Origin: Andrena cerasifolii
Taxonomy: Eukaryota; Arthropoda; Insecta; Hymenoptera; Andrenidae
NCBI RefSeq assembly: GCF_050908995.1
Contig: NC_135119.1
Location: forward strand, 26,875,001 to 26,939,000
DNA: 64,000 nt
Reading direction: 5' to 3'
The translations under genes were made by a program, and so were the position numbers. Positions within the stretch are counted from its first letter, which is position 1. The number at the start of each line of letters is the position of its first letter. Positions 34,330 to 45,011 of this stretch are shown here, in pieces. The notes under the pieces were generated by a model. The model was not told where the DNA came from, ran no database searches, and worked only from the letters and a program-made list of their open reading frames with translations.

Positions 34330-35967
34330 CTATTTCTTTTTCCCTCTTTTTGTAACAGACAACGGTCCAGGCAATGGAACTTTCAGAGTAACAATCTTCT
34401 TGTCCTCTTTGTTGGGCATTGCGCCGATAATCCTGGCCAGGCCTGTCAACTTTTTCAGGCCCGTGCGATGGCTAAATAACGTTACGAACAATTCTATATC
34501 TAATGCATAATTGTTGATTATCAGAGCCAAGATCATACAGTGTATCACGCCTTTGTCTTTCATGCTCGTTGGCCTCAACCTGAGAATCATTTAGAAGCGG
34601 TTACACGCGGCTCGTCTCTCGTGTTTCTTACGTCTACTTCTGCATACCTTCCGTGACTGCTTTGAACGCTGTACGTGTCCATTATATACGAGTTCACTTC
34701 GTGAGAGAATGGACAAACTTCTATGCCACGTTTCTTAGCATCTTTTATCGGCATATTCAACCACGTCACCACTGCTTGTATGTAGAGCAGTAAGGCCATC
34801 TTTTTCACACTGTCTGGATCAGACTTTACGAGCTTCAATGTCCGGCTGAAGAATTTTGTTTTCCTAAATACATAAAAAAAGTTCAGTTAACATACACCGG
34901 AGTAGCTAACAGCTACTTCAATCGGTAATAATCTTTAAAAAGGAACAAACCCATCTACGCTGGAATCGTCGTTCAACATCTCTGTCGCCTTCTCGTACAT
35001 GGTTTCCAATTTGCTTTCTGGAATAATATCGTAGACGTTATATACATCTGCCACATTAGTCGCGTCTCTATTACATTCTGGCAAACTGGTATTCGTAATG
35101 AACTCGTTGTCTGGTAACTGCATGGAGAGATCCATTCTGTCGATGTCGACATCTGCAATGGCCAGAGCAAAATTTAATTCCTCCGCAGAAAACAGGTGCA
35201 GAATCAGAGTTGGGCAAAATGTAATCTAATTACAAATTACGATTAAACTGTAATTGTGCAATTGATTACACCTTATTTTCTGTAATTGTTAATTTAGGTA
35301 GTCGACCATTTGGTTTTGCCAACTATCTAAATGAACGATTGCAGAAAATAATGTGTAATCAAATACACAATTACAGTTTAATCTTAATTTGCAATTTATA
35401 ATTAGATTACAGTTTGCCCAACTCTGTGCAGAATAAATTCTGCTTCGTAAACATTCGGATGAACGGAATCTTACTCGCCACAGTTTCTTCAAGCTGCTCC
35501 TTAACGGAATTCACGTCCACTCTCAGCCTCTCGTACTGCTCCGTCCTGCGTCTCACTTGCTTCGAACCGAACTCTTTATTTAACGTGGCGATCTTATTCG
35601 CATCTGGATACTTGTTATTCTCCACCACTGGTTTGTCCAGAACCGGAGCGACTTGCCAACGTTCAGCTTGGACCAGCCTCACCCTTCCCGTCCTCTTGTT
35701 ATGGAACACGAGCATTGTGCGCATCAAGTCTTGGCTCGTGTCCGGCTTATAACCTCTGTAAACAATGTGCCCATTTGACAGAGCCAGTAACGTTTTCCTT
35801 TCCTTCTGATCGTAGAACACGCCGCACGACATCTTCTTGGCCTCCTCATCCTTGAGCTCGCCGTTTTGGAAGTTGACTGTGAAACGATCATTCATAAATA
35901 TCTCCGAGCAAGAACACGAGTAACATGTGTCGTGACATTCACAAGTTAACGAACTTCTTTCGTTCAT
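34330..35967 (-). CDS. Polr1E: RNA polymerase I subunit RPA49 (PAF53)
   Basis: Subunit of RNA polymerase I that, with RPA34/PAF49, aids initiation and elongation on rDNA in the nucleolus. Exons on the minus strand: 35967-35475, 35152-34951, 34863-34648, 34579-34330, joining in frame to 386 residues, close to the family's usual size. The N-terminal dimerisation part shows FTVNFQNGEL, then a stretch ending QVAPVLDKP. The linker carries SLPECNRDATNVADVYNVYD, matching the family's LPPC...PEDVYK region. The C-terminal tandem winged-helix part includes LLYIQAVVTWLNMP and MILALIINNYALDI, ending in a basic tail (KRGKKK). The annotated start adds a Cys-rich leader (CECHDTCYSCSC); Met25 is an alternative start. 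The first intron contains a hAT-like MITE. TTTATT at 34289-34294 is a likely polyadenylation signal on this strand. The gene diverges from Sgt1. Confidence 0.92.
35205..35426. mobile_element. hAT-like MITE with perfect 8-bp target duplication
   Basis: 222 bases starting CAGAGTTGGGCAAAATGTAA and ending TTACAGTTTGCCCAACTCTG. The inverted arms run for most of the element. It is flanked by identical 8-mers TGCAGAAT at 35197-35204 and 35427-35434. CAGAGTTGGGCAA ends and 8-bp duplications are hallmarks of hAT elements. It lies within the 322-base first intron of RPA49, which without it and one copy of the duplication would be about 92 bases. Confidence 0.95.
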
Positions 35968-36278
35968 ACTTTACAATGGAATTTGCAGAAACAAATGGCA
36001 ATCCATTAAAATCGTTCAATAATATAACTATCTATCATTTTCAACTTTTTACTAAAAAAAAAAGAAGAAACCGATACGTGCCGAGCGTTAAATAGGTTTT
36101 CACTGAATATACGTGTTAAATACCAATAATCGGTTGAACTTTGGATGGTTCTGTAACCACGTCGTCAATAACAGCTTCAATCGGTCGTTTCATCTTCCAC
36201 GAAAGCTCGAATTTTTCCCTTCAGCAGATTTAAGTTTCTCCTCCACAAATTTTGAAACACTCCTGGGAAACATTTAAG

Positions 36279-37561
36279 CAGGGTTGCCAGATGGTTAATG
36301 TTGAGCCGCCAGATCGCTTAGGAAAAGTAGCCCAAAACCGCCAAAATTCAAAGATCTTGAATGAAAAGGATGTTTAATTATTTTCTTAATATTTTTTGGA
36401 ACTGTTTTCTTTATTTACTTTAGATACAACAAATAAACTTTATTTGAACAAAAACAAATTTAAATAAAACTCGTGTGAATATTAAAATTAACATTTTAAC
36501 AAAACAATGATAATCTATTTTATAACATTTTTTAATGCCATTTGGCAGCCCAAATATCGAAATTTCGGACAAAGCAACCTTGGTCGATACTGGGCGAATT
36601 CCACCTACGATCTTGGGCGCGGGCGATTTGGGCGTAAGTAGAATTCGCCCATTGTAATGTGTGTACAATTTAAAGTTCAAAGACATAACCTAACCGCGGG
36701 AACGCTATTCATAAAAGGGCACGGTAATTGGGGGCATGGGAATAGGGACAACGCATTTTTCGGGGCACAGTAATTGGGACAAAAACATGTATTTTTATTT
36801 CAATTAAAAAAATATGAAAAATTTACATTTTCAACCCGACAAAAATGCCTTAATAAAGAGAAAAGTTCAAAACACCAATGTAAATTTTCACCAAGCAAAA
36901 TTAAAGTAAGAGAAAATTAAAGTAAATTCCTTCGCGAGCAAGTCGGCGTCAAAGCACGGTAATTGGGACATTTACCCTATTTAGTGATCCTCTAGGCAGT
37001 GATCGGAACAACGCGTATCGTCGCTGATTGGTTGCCGCGATTTGGGGCAAAAGCGGAAGTAGACAGAGAAAGAAACTGTAAAAAGGAAAGAGACAGAAAT
37101 ACTGATAGAAAGAAATAGATAAACGTTTAGCTAATGTTTATTTCCGGTTTTACCCCAAATGGCTGCGGTTATGCCGATCACTCCCTGGAGGATCACTAAT
37201 AGCGAATTCGGTACCTCGCACTCACTCTGCACTGGTGCCAGAAAATGACTTGGATTGGTTGTTTCTGATAGAAACGAAGATAGCTCTATTAGAATCAACC
37301 AATTCAAGTCATTTTCTGGCACCAGTGCAGAGTCAGTGCGAGTTACCGAATTCGCTATAATTGTAAGAGTACTGGTCTTGAAACGCCATCTTTGGATACT
37401 TGTAGTTGTACGCAAATTTATACACGGCTGTAAAATGTACCACAGAAAGAAATAAATCTAATTTAACCTAGTCCAATTCCTGTGCCAACCGCTAATTTCA
37501 ATATATGTTGGTTTTGAAAAGTAGCCCAAATGGCGAGATTCCGCCCAATCTGGCAACCCTA
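36279..37561. mobile_element. Non-autonomous hAT-like element between RPA49 and Sgt1
   Basis: 1283 bases whose ends read CAGGGTTGCCAGATGG and, in inverted form, TAGGGTTGCCAGATTGG. The flanks are CATTTAAG (36271-36278) and CACTTAAG (37562-37569), a target duplication with one change. Subterminal copies of AAAAGTAGCCCAAA are present near both ends. The interior holds repeated CACGGTAATTGGGAC motifs and a strong hairpin (37200-37357), but no transposase frame. It occupies most of the space between two divergent genes. Confidence 0.85.
37200..37357. repeat. Strong 62-bp inverted repeat (hairpin) inside the hAT-like element
   Basis: Left arm 37200-37261 begins TAGCGAATTCGGTACCTCGC. Right arm 37296-37357 ends GCGAGTTACCGAATTCGCTA. 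The arms pair along about 62 bases with only a few mismatches, and the loop is 34 bases. It encodes nothing. It may be a nested foldback insertion or, if transcribed, a hairpin RNA; the sequence alone does not decide. Confidence 0.85.
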
Positions 37562-38122
37562 CACTTAAGCGCTCCCAAAAGTTGGCTCGTTTCCATTAGC
37601 CTTGCCGGAAGTGGAGTCACTTTGGTTGAATTTCTAAACGGCCGACCGTATTCTTTCAGAATACAGCATTCATTTCTTTTTTATCGTAGATTCATTCTGA
37701 TTTTCATTTCGCTTTGTTTCGCGTCTCGTAATTGATACAGCACCCCAGAATTTGTCTTACAACGATAAGAGTGTTATCAGGGTAAAGGCTGAAAATACAA
37801 GATAAAGATGAATTCCAAGAGTCCAATAATACTGACTGTCTTTGTTTGAGGAATTATAGAGAAATTTTATTTATCGCTTCCTTCTATTTTACTTGCTCTT
37901 GGTTTAGGTGCTCGTAAGAATTTTCGTCCCTTTGGAGATCGTAGGATTAGAAGTTACCCAAGTTCGCCTTCGTGCCTCTCCAGCAGCATCACTTATTACG
38001 CTCCTGATGCCTGCGAGATTCAGCTAGATTCGTGCGAACTTTCGAGAAGTGCGCTCGACATATAGGAATTTGATATCAGATTTTCGAATGATTTGAGCGA
38101 TAACTGTAAGGCCAGCGTCACA

Positions 38123-39118
38123 ATGGTCAGCGAGAAGACCGCCACGGCGGTGGATAATAATGAGGCAAGTATTGCGGTTAATTATTGCGAAAATGGTGTG
38201 GGATGTAGCAATAGCTCCAATGACAGTCAAAAACTTTGGATGTTTGCAGATGCCTGTTCCAAAAATAAGGCACGACTGGTATCAAACAGAGACTCATGTC
38301 ATAGTCACGATCCTTGCTAAAAGCGCAGAGAACGTTAAGATTGTCTATAATAAAAACACGGTAAAACTGCATACCTCGACGATGACAGAAAGCTGTTCCA
38401 TACGAGCATAGCTTGACGTCTTCTGTTTGGTTTCAGTTAAGCGTATCCGCCTTCCTACCATCGGGAAGTGATTATAGTTTGGAGCTGGATCTGGCCCATC
38501 CCACGGTGCCTGATCAGTGTTCGCATAAAATAACTTCAGCTAAAATAGAGGTCAAGCTGAAGAAGCAAGACGGGATCAGATGGAATGCTTTGGAAGGAAA
38601 CCCAGTTGTACAAAATAAGGCGCAGCCCATACCTCAAGGTGAGCTGGATTGTACGCACCGAAACCTTGTTTGTGTAATGGTTTATTTGTGACGTAAGACG
38701 GAGGGAGTAACTATAATTATTCTAGAAATTCTGCAAGCCGGTACTCAGGCACCGAAGTATCCTACTTCTTGTAAAAAGTCACGAGATTGGGATAAGGTAG
38801 AGAAAGAGATCGAGAAGCAAGAGGCTGATGAGAAGCCTGAAGGAGAAGCTGCTTTGAACGCTCTGTTTCAAAAGATATACGGTAGTGGATCGGATGAAGT
38901 TAGACGTGCGATGAATAAATCTTTCGTAAGTATTTCTATTCCGAGCAGATTCTGTAGAAATGCGAAGATTCGTTGCGAAACACTGATATTATGTTTACTT
39001 GACAAAATAGCAAGAATCTGGCGGTACAGTTCTAAGTACCAATTGGTCGGAAGTGGGCAAGGGGAAAGTTGAGAAGAAACCACCGGACGGTATGGAATGG
39101 AAATCTTGGAACACGTAA
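38123..39118 (+). CDS. Sgt1: SGT1 co-chaperone (CS and SGS domains, no TPR)
   Basis: SGT1 binds HSP90 through its CS domain and clients through the SGS domain; it serves kinetochore assembly and SCF complexes. Exons: 38123-38164, 38250-38360, 38437-38638, 38726-38925, 39011-39118, about 220 residues. The CS domain begins IRHDWYQTETHVIVTI and continues through LPSGSDYSLELDLAHP to KLKKQDGIRWNALEG. The SGS domain shows DWDKVEKEIEKQE, then EKPEGEAALNALFQKIYGSG, RRAMNKSFQESGGTVLSTNW and the end GMEWKSWNT. There is no N-terminal TPR domain, in line with fly SGT1. The first exon (MVSEKTATAVDNNE) would use a GC donor (GAG|GCAAGT); alternatively translation may start at Met 38250. Sgt1 converges with Ccdc51. 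Confidence 0.92.
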
Positions 39119-39182
39119 AACTACCGACTTATTTAATATTCAAATTGCTTACTATTTATCAAAATAATTTCATTTTATTTTT

Positions 39183-39188
39183 AATAAA
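39183..39188 (+). promoter_or_regulatory. Candidate polyadenylation signal for Sgt1
   Basis: AATAAA 64 bases after the Sgt1 stop codon, in AT-rich DNA between two convergent genes. Confidence 0.5.
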
Positions 39189-39355
39189 ACTACGTCATAA
39201 ATATTTAAAATCCAATAACTCAACTCATAATACTAGACTGTGGATATTCTGCCGTATATCGCACAGTTAATTAGTTAAGTTTATTATCAGAGTATCATGT
39301 TGTATTTGTCCAGTTTATTAAATATATGTATGTATTTTTGTGATGGACTGTAACC

Positions 39356-39361
39356 TTTATT
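39356..39361 (-). promoter_or_regulatory. Candidate polyadenylation signal for Ccdc51
   Basis: AATAAA on the minus strand about 190 bases after the Ccdc51 stop codon, in the 431-base gap between the two convergent genes. Confidence 0.4.
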
Positions 39362-39549
39362 CACCTTGCGTAAAATACAAAAAGCCACATGCACCAAATG
39401 CAGCCTTGTACAAATTTTCTACCTGCTTACAAACAATCAGCGAATAAACGACTGTTAGTTGTAGAACTATAAATCAGCCAAACTAACGATTAGCAGCTTT
39501 TAATCCACTAATCGTCCACAATCATGTGTCAATGACGACCTTTAGACCT

Positions 39550-41253
39550 TCAACCAATAAATGCTTTCCAGAAGAGTAGAATAACAGACACCCCCAATAT
39601 AATGTGTAAATGTTGTGTTAGGACCGAAGTGTCTAAATCCTCGTTTACGAAGGACGTTACAGCCGGTTTCTTGTTATTATCTAACTTCTTAAGAATCGTG
39701 GACATCCTTGTATTCATATTACTTTCTAAAGAATTAAACTTATCTCGAAACGCAGTTTCATTTCTTTCTTGTGCCTCGGTTATTACGTTTCGAACGCTTA
39801 CTATCCTTTTATTGTTATAAATCATCGAACCGATTAATGATATAATCGCCAGCCCAGCGGACGCGAGGATAGATAAGTATTTGTACTTCTGCGCATTCAT
39901 TGTTTGGCTATCGTGATACTCCTTGATCGCAGTTGCCAGTTGGGTAAAATGATCCTTTTCCTCTTTGTCTAATAAATTAAGCTGCGACATGATCCTTGCT
40001 TGCTCTTGGAGACCTTTATTCTCCACTATCGTCAATTGCACATATTTCGGATCGTCTCGTTTAGTTTGAATAAGCTCCGAGTACACTTCCTTCAGTTTAT
40101 CATTTATTATCGTCGCTTGACGATTAAGTTGCCGCCTGCCGTCTTGACAGTTAAATAGCTTGTCCTGGGCCGACATTACTTGCTGCTTGGCCATCTCCAC
40201 TGTGTCCAAGCCTGTTAATTGTTGATACCATTGCATCCATTTCACGACTCTCCTTGGCAGCGGACTTGGCTCTAACTGCCCTGAGTTTAAATTCTGAATT
40301 ACTGTTATTTCATGATTGACTTGCTGAAATAGATAAATACATACGAAAATTAAAAATACGCACAGGGGTCTAAAAGAACAGCAATGTACTAGGTTTCTTT
40401 TTAACCACAGTACATACAGTGAGTGTAAAAAGTATTCGTACTGCGACCAATTTAAAGTAAAACTTTGTATATCCATGTCAGTAATCAATTTTAACGGAAA
40501 AAAATGATTAATGCATATTCTTCGATGTTTGTAGAATAGATTTTGTATAAACAAATTTTATTCCCCTTAACATTTACAAAGATATTAACATAAACAGATA
40601 AACGTGCAGAAATGGACGCGCAAAAAGTATTTGTACAGTTAAATAAAGAATTAATAAACTATGGAAATAAACTAAATATTTAATGTTTTAATAGTTTGTG
40701 AGATTGCCTTTTGATTTTATAATATCTTTGAAGCTTATTGGTATGGAATTTACTAAGTTGGATGTTATAGCAGGCTGTATTATACTCTACTCTTCTAGCA
40801 GCGCGGTTTTCAAACTTTCTTTAAATGTAATATTATGATTATAATACTTTTTGCGCATCCATTTCTGCACGTTTATCTGTTTATGTTAATATCTTTGTAA
40901 ATGTTAAGGGGACTAAAATTTTGTTTATACAAAATCTATTCTACAAACATAGAAGAATATGCATTAATCATTTTTTTCCCCGTTAAAATTGATTACTGAC
41001 ATGGATATACAAAGTTTTACTTTAAACTGATCGCTGTACGAAAACTTTTTACACTCACTGTAAGTGTTTAAATATAAATCATTACCTTAGCGATAACATC
41101 ATACTTTGAAGCAACAATATTCTGCATATTATTTAACTTCTCCTGCGCTCTTCCAGTGGCATTATTAATTGTTGCAGTTGCATTATTAAACAATCGGTGT
41201 TTAGTTATCTCACCGACTATTACTTTCATCAATGATCGAAATTTCTCTGCCAT
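39550..41253 (-). CDS. Ccdc51: CCDC51 / MITOK, mitochondrial inner-membrane protein
   Basis: Human CCDC51 (MITOK) is the pore-forming part of the mitochondrial ATP-sensitive potassium channel with ABCB8. Two exons on the minus strand, 41253-41086 and 40323-39550, join after VASKYDVIAK to QVNHEITVIQ, giving 313 residues. The N-terminus is basic and amphipathic, as in imported mitochondrial proteins. A long coiled coil (about 95-200) includes AQDKLFNCQDGRRQLNRQ and LTIVENKGLQEQ. The first membrane segment is YLSILASAGLAIISLIG and the second, near the C-terminus, is HIILGVSVILLFWKAF, matching the family's two-helix layout. The protein is shorter than the human one (about 411). The open frame runs on past 40323 toward 40554, but that is intron read-through, as the acceptor ATTTCAG shows. 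Confidence 0.9.
40417..41060. mobile_element. TA-flanked MITE with about 215-base inverted arms
   Basis: The ends are CAGTGAGTGTAAAAAGT and ACTTTTTACACTCACTG, each next to a TA (40415-40416 and 41061-41062). The arms (40417 to about 40631 and about 40842 to 41060) match closely, including AACGTGCAGAAATGGA. The centre is AT-rich and non-coding. TA target and TIR style fit Tc1/mariner. It makes up 644 of the 762 bases of the single Ccdc51 intron. Confidence 0.92.
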
Positions 41254-41985
41254 TGTATGTACATTTGGTTCGTATAAAAATAAATGATAGCAAAAGCGGC
41301 GATTTCATTTAAATATTAAGTATTCTATCTTATTCAGGCTAGTTAATTAATACATATTGATCTTCTATCACAAATTGTAGAATATCCCTAAAGAGATATT
41401 GGTGACAACAGTGTGATAAGACAATTTCTGACATATACATCTGATTCGTATACGAAACAAGAAGGAAATATAGTAAACGTTAAGTTTACATCTCACAAAT
41501 GCTTTGTTAACATAATTATGGAGATTTTAGTGTCAATCCTTCGCTCAAAATATAAATCCTATTACGAGAGTTGAGTCCATACTCCATTCAGTCCAAAACT
41601 GGTTAAAGGCACGTTTTCAGCGATCTACGGAAAAATCCGTAGAGTTGGTAACACTGTTCGGTCAGGTTTGGGTGGGAACGTCATGTGGTAGTTCTATGTA
41701 TGTACCAGCTGTAGTTCAAAACAATCTAATGGTTTCTAACGGTTGAATAGTAGTTTCCTTCTTTCTCTTTGTAATTAGTAAATTACAAGGAAAATATAAT
41801 GTTCGTTTAGTATTATGAACTTAAATGTCAGACTTTGAGCCTGAGCTAGCAGTTTTAGCCATGTGATTAATATTTCAGTAAACTATATTGCAAATAATAC
41901 AGTTGTTAATAATCAGTTAACTTGGTACTGATTTCTCTACAATAAACTTAAATATAAAGTAACAATCTTTGACGAAGATTGTATA
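41254..41985. promoter_or_regulatory. Divergent intergenic region, likely shared promoter space of Ccdc51 and Srbd1
   Basis: 732 bases separate the start codons of two divergent genes. There is no open frame and no clear core promoter motif. The role is inferred from position only. Confidence 0.4.
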
Positions 41986-44710
41986 ATGAAAAGGGTATTA
42001 CGTAAAACGACTCAGGTGAAAATAATAATAAGCGATTCGGAGGATGAATCCACAATTGACTTGAGCGAGGACAATTACGTTCCTGAGTCAGAATTAGCTA
42101 AAGCAAACAAGAAACGTAAAGAGCGAGCTACAAATGATAGGAATGTAAATAGCAGAAAGAGAAGAGTTAATACTTTGTTACCTGAGAAGAAGAAGCGGAA
42201 GGTAGCGGAGCCTGAAACGATACCTCTTGTAACAGGCACTGTTAGCACGGGTGTTAAGAAATCGGAGGATTCCGAGAAGGAATTAAAGGCTACAAATTTA
42301 AAGAATAAGAAGGAGAAAGCACAGAATGTAAGCAAAGAGAATGATAAGGATGCATCAAGAAGTGTCCATCAATTACATTTCAATTTTGATTCTGTACAGT
42401 GCAGAGATTGGACTGATGTAGATTATGTGGCAGAGACAAATAATGTTGAGAAGCACATAGCAGAGAATGTTGTAAGGCTTTTCAACGATGACAATACAAT
42501 TCCTTTTATCGCGAGATATAGGAAGAATATGACCGGTGGTATGGAGCCGGATATGCTTCGAGCGTTGAAGGAATGTTTTGATCGTGCTAAAACGATCAAA
42601 CAACGAGCTGCTACTATATTGAAAACCATTGATAAATTAGGACAATGGACTCCTCATGTACATGCCGCTATTACGTCTACCAAGTGTATGGACGACTTAG
42701 AACATATATACTCTTTCTTCAAGCCCGCGTCTAAGAGAACCCTGGCGGAAAGAGCGAAGGAATTGGGTTTAGCGCCTGTAAGCGACGCTATAGTAAAAGG
42801 CCAGTCGTTACCAGACTTATCGTCTCTTATCAATCCTCAGAAGGATGGCTTGAAAACTGAACAGCAGATTAAAGATGGTATTATACATATAATAGCGGAC
42901 ATAATAAATAAAGATAAAGCCATGTTCGACAAGGTAAAGGAGCTCCAAAGCGAATCTATCATAAAAATACAAACCACAGAATGCAAGGCCAATAAATCTT
43001 CGAGCGGTAAAGAGAAAGACGTGAACAGAAAGTACGAGACCTATTACGATTTTAATGCTAACACCAGGAGCATTAGACCTCATCAAATATTAGCTATCAA
43101 CAGAGGAGAGGCACAAAAAATTCTTAACGTGAAGATTACCTTGCCTGACTTCCTTGAAAGAGCGTATAAATCGTATTGCGCTAAACAGTACGAAGAACCT
43201 ATGGCAGCGTCTAAATTTCATACCATGATAATGAACGATAGCATCGATTATGCTTACTCCAAGTTCATTAAGCCACTGATAGTGCGTCGTGTTCGAAACG
43301 AAATGAAACAGAAAGCAGAGACGGCGTCCATAGAAGTCTTTGTAACTAACGTGAAACAACTGCTTCTCACTCCACCTGTGAGGGGGAAAATCATACTTGG
43401 CATAGATCCTGGGTTCACTCATGGTTGCAAACTCGGAGTGATTTCTGAACATGGAAAGGTGCTCGAAACGGACGTAATATATCCTCACAGAAAAGTGGAG
43501 AAGTCTTACGACGAGTCTGCTAATATTCTGAAAGGTTTAGTGAAGAAACATAAATGTACAATTTTAGCATTGGGTAACGCTACGGCGTGCAGAGAGACCG
43601 AAACCTTTTTAAGCAGGTTGATCAAATCCAAGGCGTTCGGTTCAATGGATATCTCGTACACGATAGTCGACGAAGCAGGAGCGTCGATCTACAGTTGTAG
43701 CACAGAAGCGAAATCCGAGTTCCCAGACCTCGATGCCAATGCAATTTCTGCTATTTCTATAGCGAGACGCCTGCAGGACCCGCTTGCCGAGTTAGTGAAA
43801 GTGGAGCCGAAACATTTGGGTGTAGGGATGTATCAGCACGATCTTCCGGAAAAGCAATTATCAGCTGCGTTGAACGAAGTGAGTACGCAGCTTATGAACT
43901 CAAAATTCCGTTCATTAATGCTAAAACTGTTTTCAGGTCGTCTCCGAAGCTGTAAGTTTCGTGGGAGTGGATGTTAATACTGCATCCCAGTGCCTTCTGA
44001 AAAGAGTCGCCGGTTTAAACGTATCCAGAGCGAACAGTATCATAGAATGGAGAACAGTGTACGGTCCGTTCAAGAACAGACAGCAGCTGTTGGAGGTGAA
44101 AGGCATCGGCAATAAAACATTCGAGCAGTGTGCCGGATTTATCAGAATATTGCCAGAGACCTCAACGAGTGACGGTCCGGTTAAGATCGAAAATGCTAAA
44201 AATTCCAAGCGCGCCCGAAATTTATTGGATCAAACCTGGATCCATCCCGAGTCGTACAAAATAGCAGAGCGATTTTTAAGCTATTGCAATTGTAGCTTGG
44301 AGGACCTTGGTACCGCGATGTTTATCGACAGGATACAATCGTTCGCCAAAGAAGGATGCGAAGCTCTGGCCAGGAAGTTCGATACAGATGAGACGACCAT
44401 GGAAGTGACGATGAAGGGCTTGTCGATGAAAAAGGACGAGGATATTAGATTAAAGGCCAACCATCCTCTGTTTCGAAACAGTATGCTGAGTATCAACGAT
44501 ATCAGTCCCGGTACGGTATTAACTGGTGCAATACGGAACGTCACCCATTTCGGCGTGTTCGTGGACGTGGGAGTGGGTAGAGATGGACTTGTGCCCACCA
44601 AGTGGATGAGGAATTACACGGTTTCGATAGGTCAGCGCGTGGAAGTGAAAGTAATTTCCGTGGAAATTGATCGTAAAAGGATTAGCTTAGAATTAACTAA
44701 TGTTTTATAA
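41986..44710 (+). CDS. Srbd1: SRBD1, Tex-like S1 RNA-binding domain protein
   Basis: Eukaryotic relative of bacterial Tex, a nucleic-acid-binding protein tied to transcription. Exons 41986-43878 and 43937-44710 are separated by a 58-base intron (GTGAGT...TTTTCAG) and give 888 residues, near the vertebrate size. Residues 1-120 are Lys/Arg-rich with acidic clusters and nuclear-signal-like KKRK. The Tex N-terminal helical domain starts near 142 (WTDVDYVAE) with IPFIARYRKNMTGGM. A YqgF/RNase H-like domain lies near 467 (GKIILGIDPGFTHGCKLGV). The helix-hairpin-helix part at about 638-700 shows VGVDVNTASQCLLKRVAGL and LLEVKGIGNKTFEQCAGF. The C-terminal S1 domain at about 822-886 shows GAIRNVTHFGVFVDVGVGRD. 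Only one intron is present. AATAAA at 44778-44783 is the likely polyadenylation signal. Confidence 0.95.
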
Positions 44711-44777
44711 TACGTTCCTATCTACGTCTACTGATAATCTGTGACGTTATATTTAATTTTATTATAGACCCCTTTGA

Positions 44778-44783
44778 AATAAA
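44778..44783 (+). promoter_or_regulatory. Candidate polyadenylation signal for Srbd1
   Basis: AATAAA 67 bases beyond the Srbd1 stop codon. Confidence 0.5.
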
Positions 44784-44830
44784 TGATATTTTCCTACACA
44801 CGCCTAACTACCAAACATGGAATACAATTG

Positions 44831-45011
44831 GGGAATTCAATCCCAGGATCCCGGGATCCCGGCTGTTTTTTGGATTCCATTTTTATATTTTTTAGTTGTT
44901 TATAAAGTAATTTACATTTTTAAAAATTCTCGAGATAAGTTGTAACTTGATATATCAAATTCCGGGAGTTTTAGAATCCAAAAACAGCCGGGATCCCGGG
45001 ATTGAATTCCC
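44831..45011. repeat. Short foldback with GGGATCCCGG arms
   Basis: Left arm 44831-44879 (GGGAATTCAATCCCAGGATC, then CCGGCTGTTTTTTGGATTCC) pairs with right arm 44972-45011 (GAATCCAAAAACAGCCGGG, then CCGGGATTGAATTCCC). The left arm has an extra GGATCCC unit. The loop of about 90 bases is AT-rich. It sits just after the Srbd1 polyadenylation signal. It is probably a small MITE; no target duplication is evident. Confidence 0.8.

Noticed and set aside
40324..40554. Upstream extension of the Ccdc51 second exon
   Set aside because: It runs through a clear acceptor into the MITE arm and lacks family similarity.
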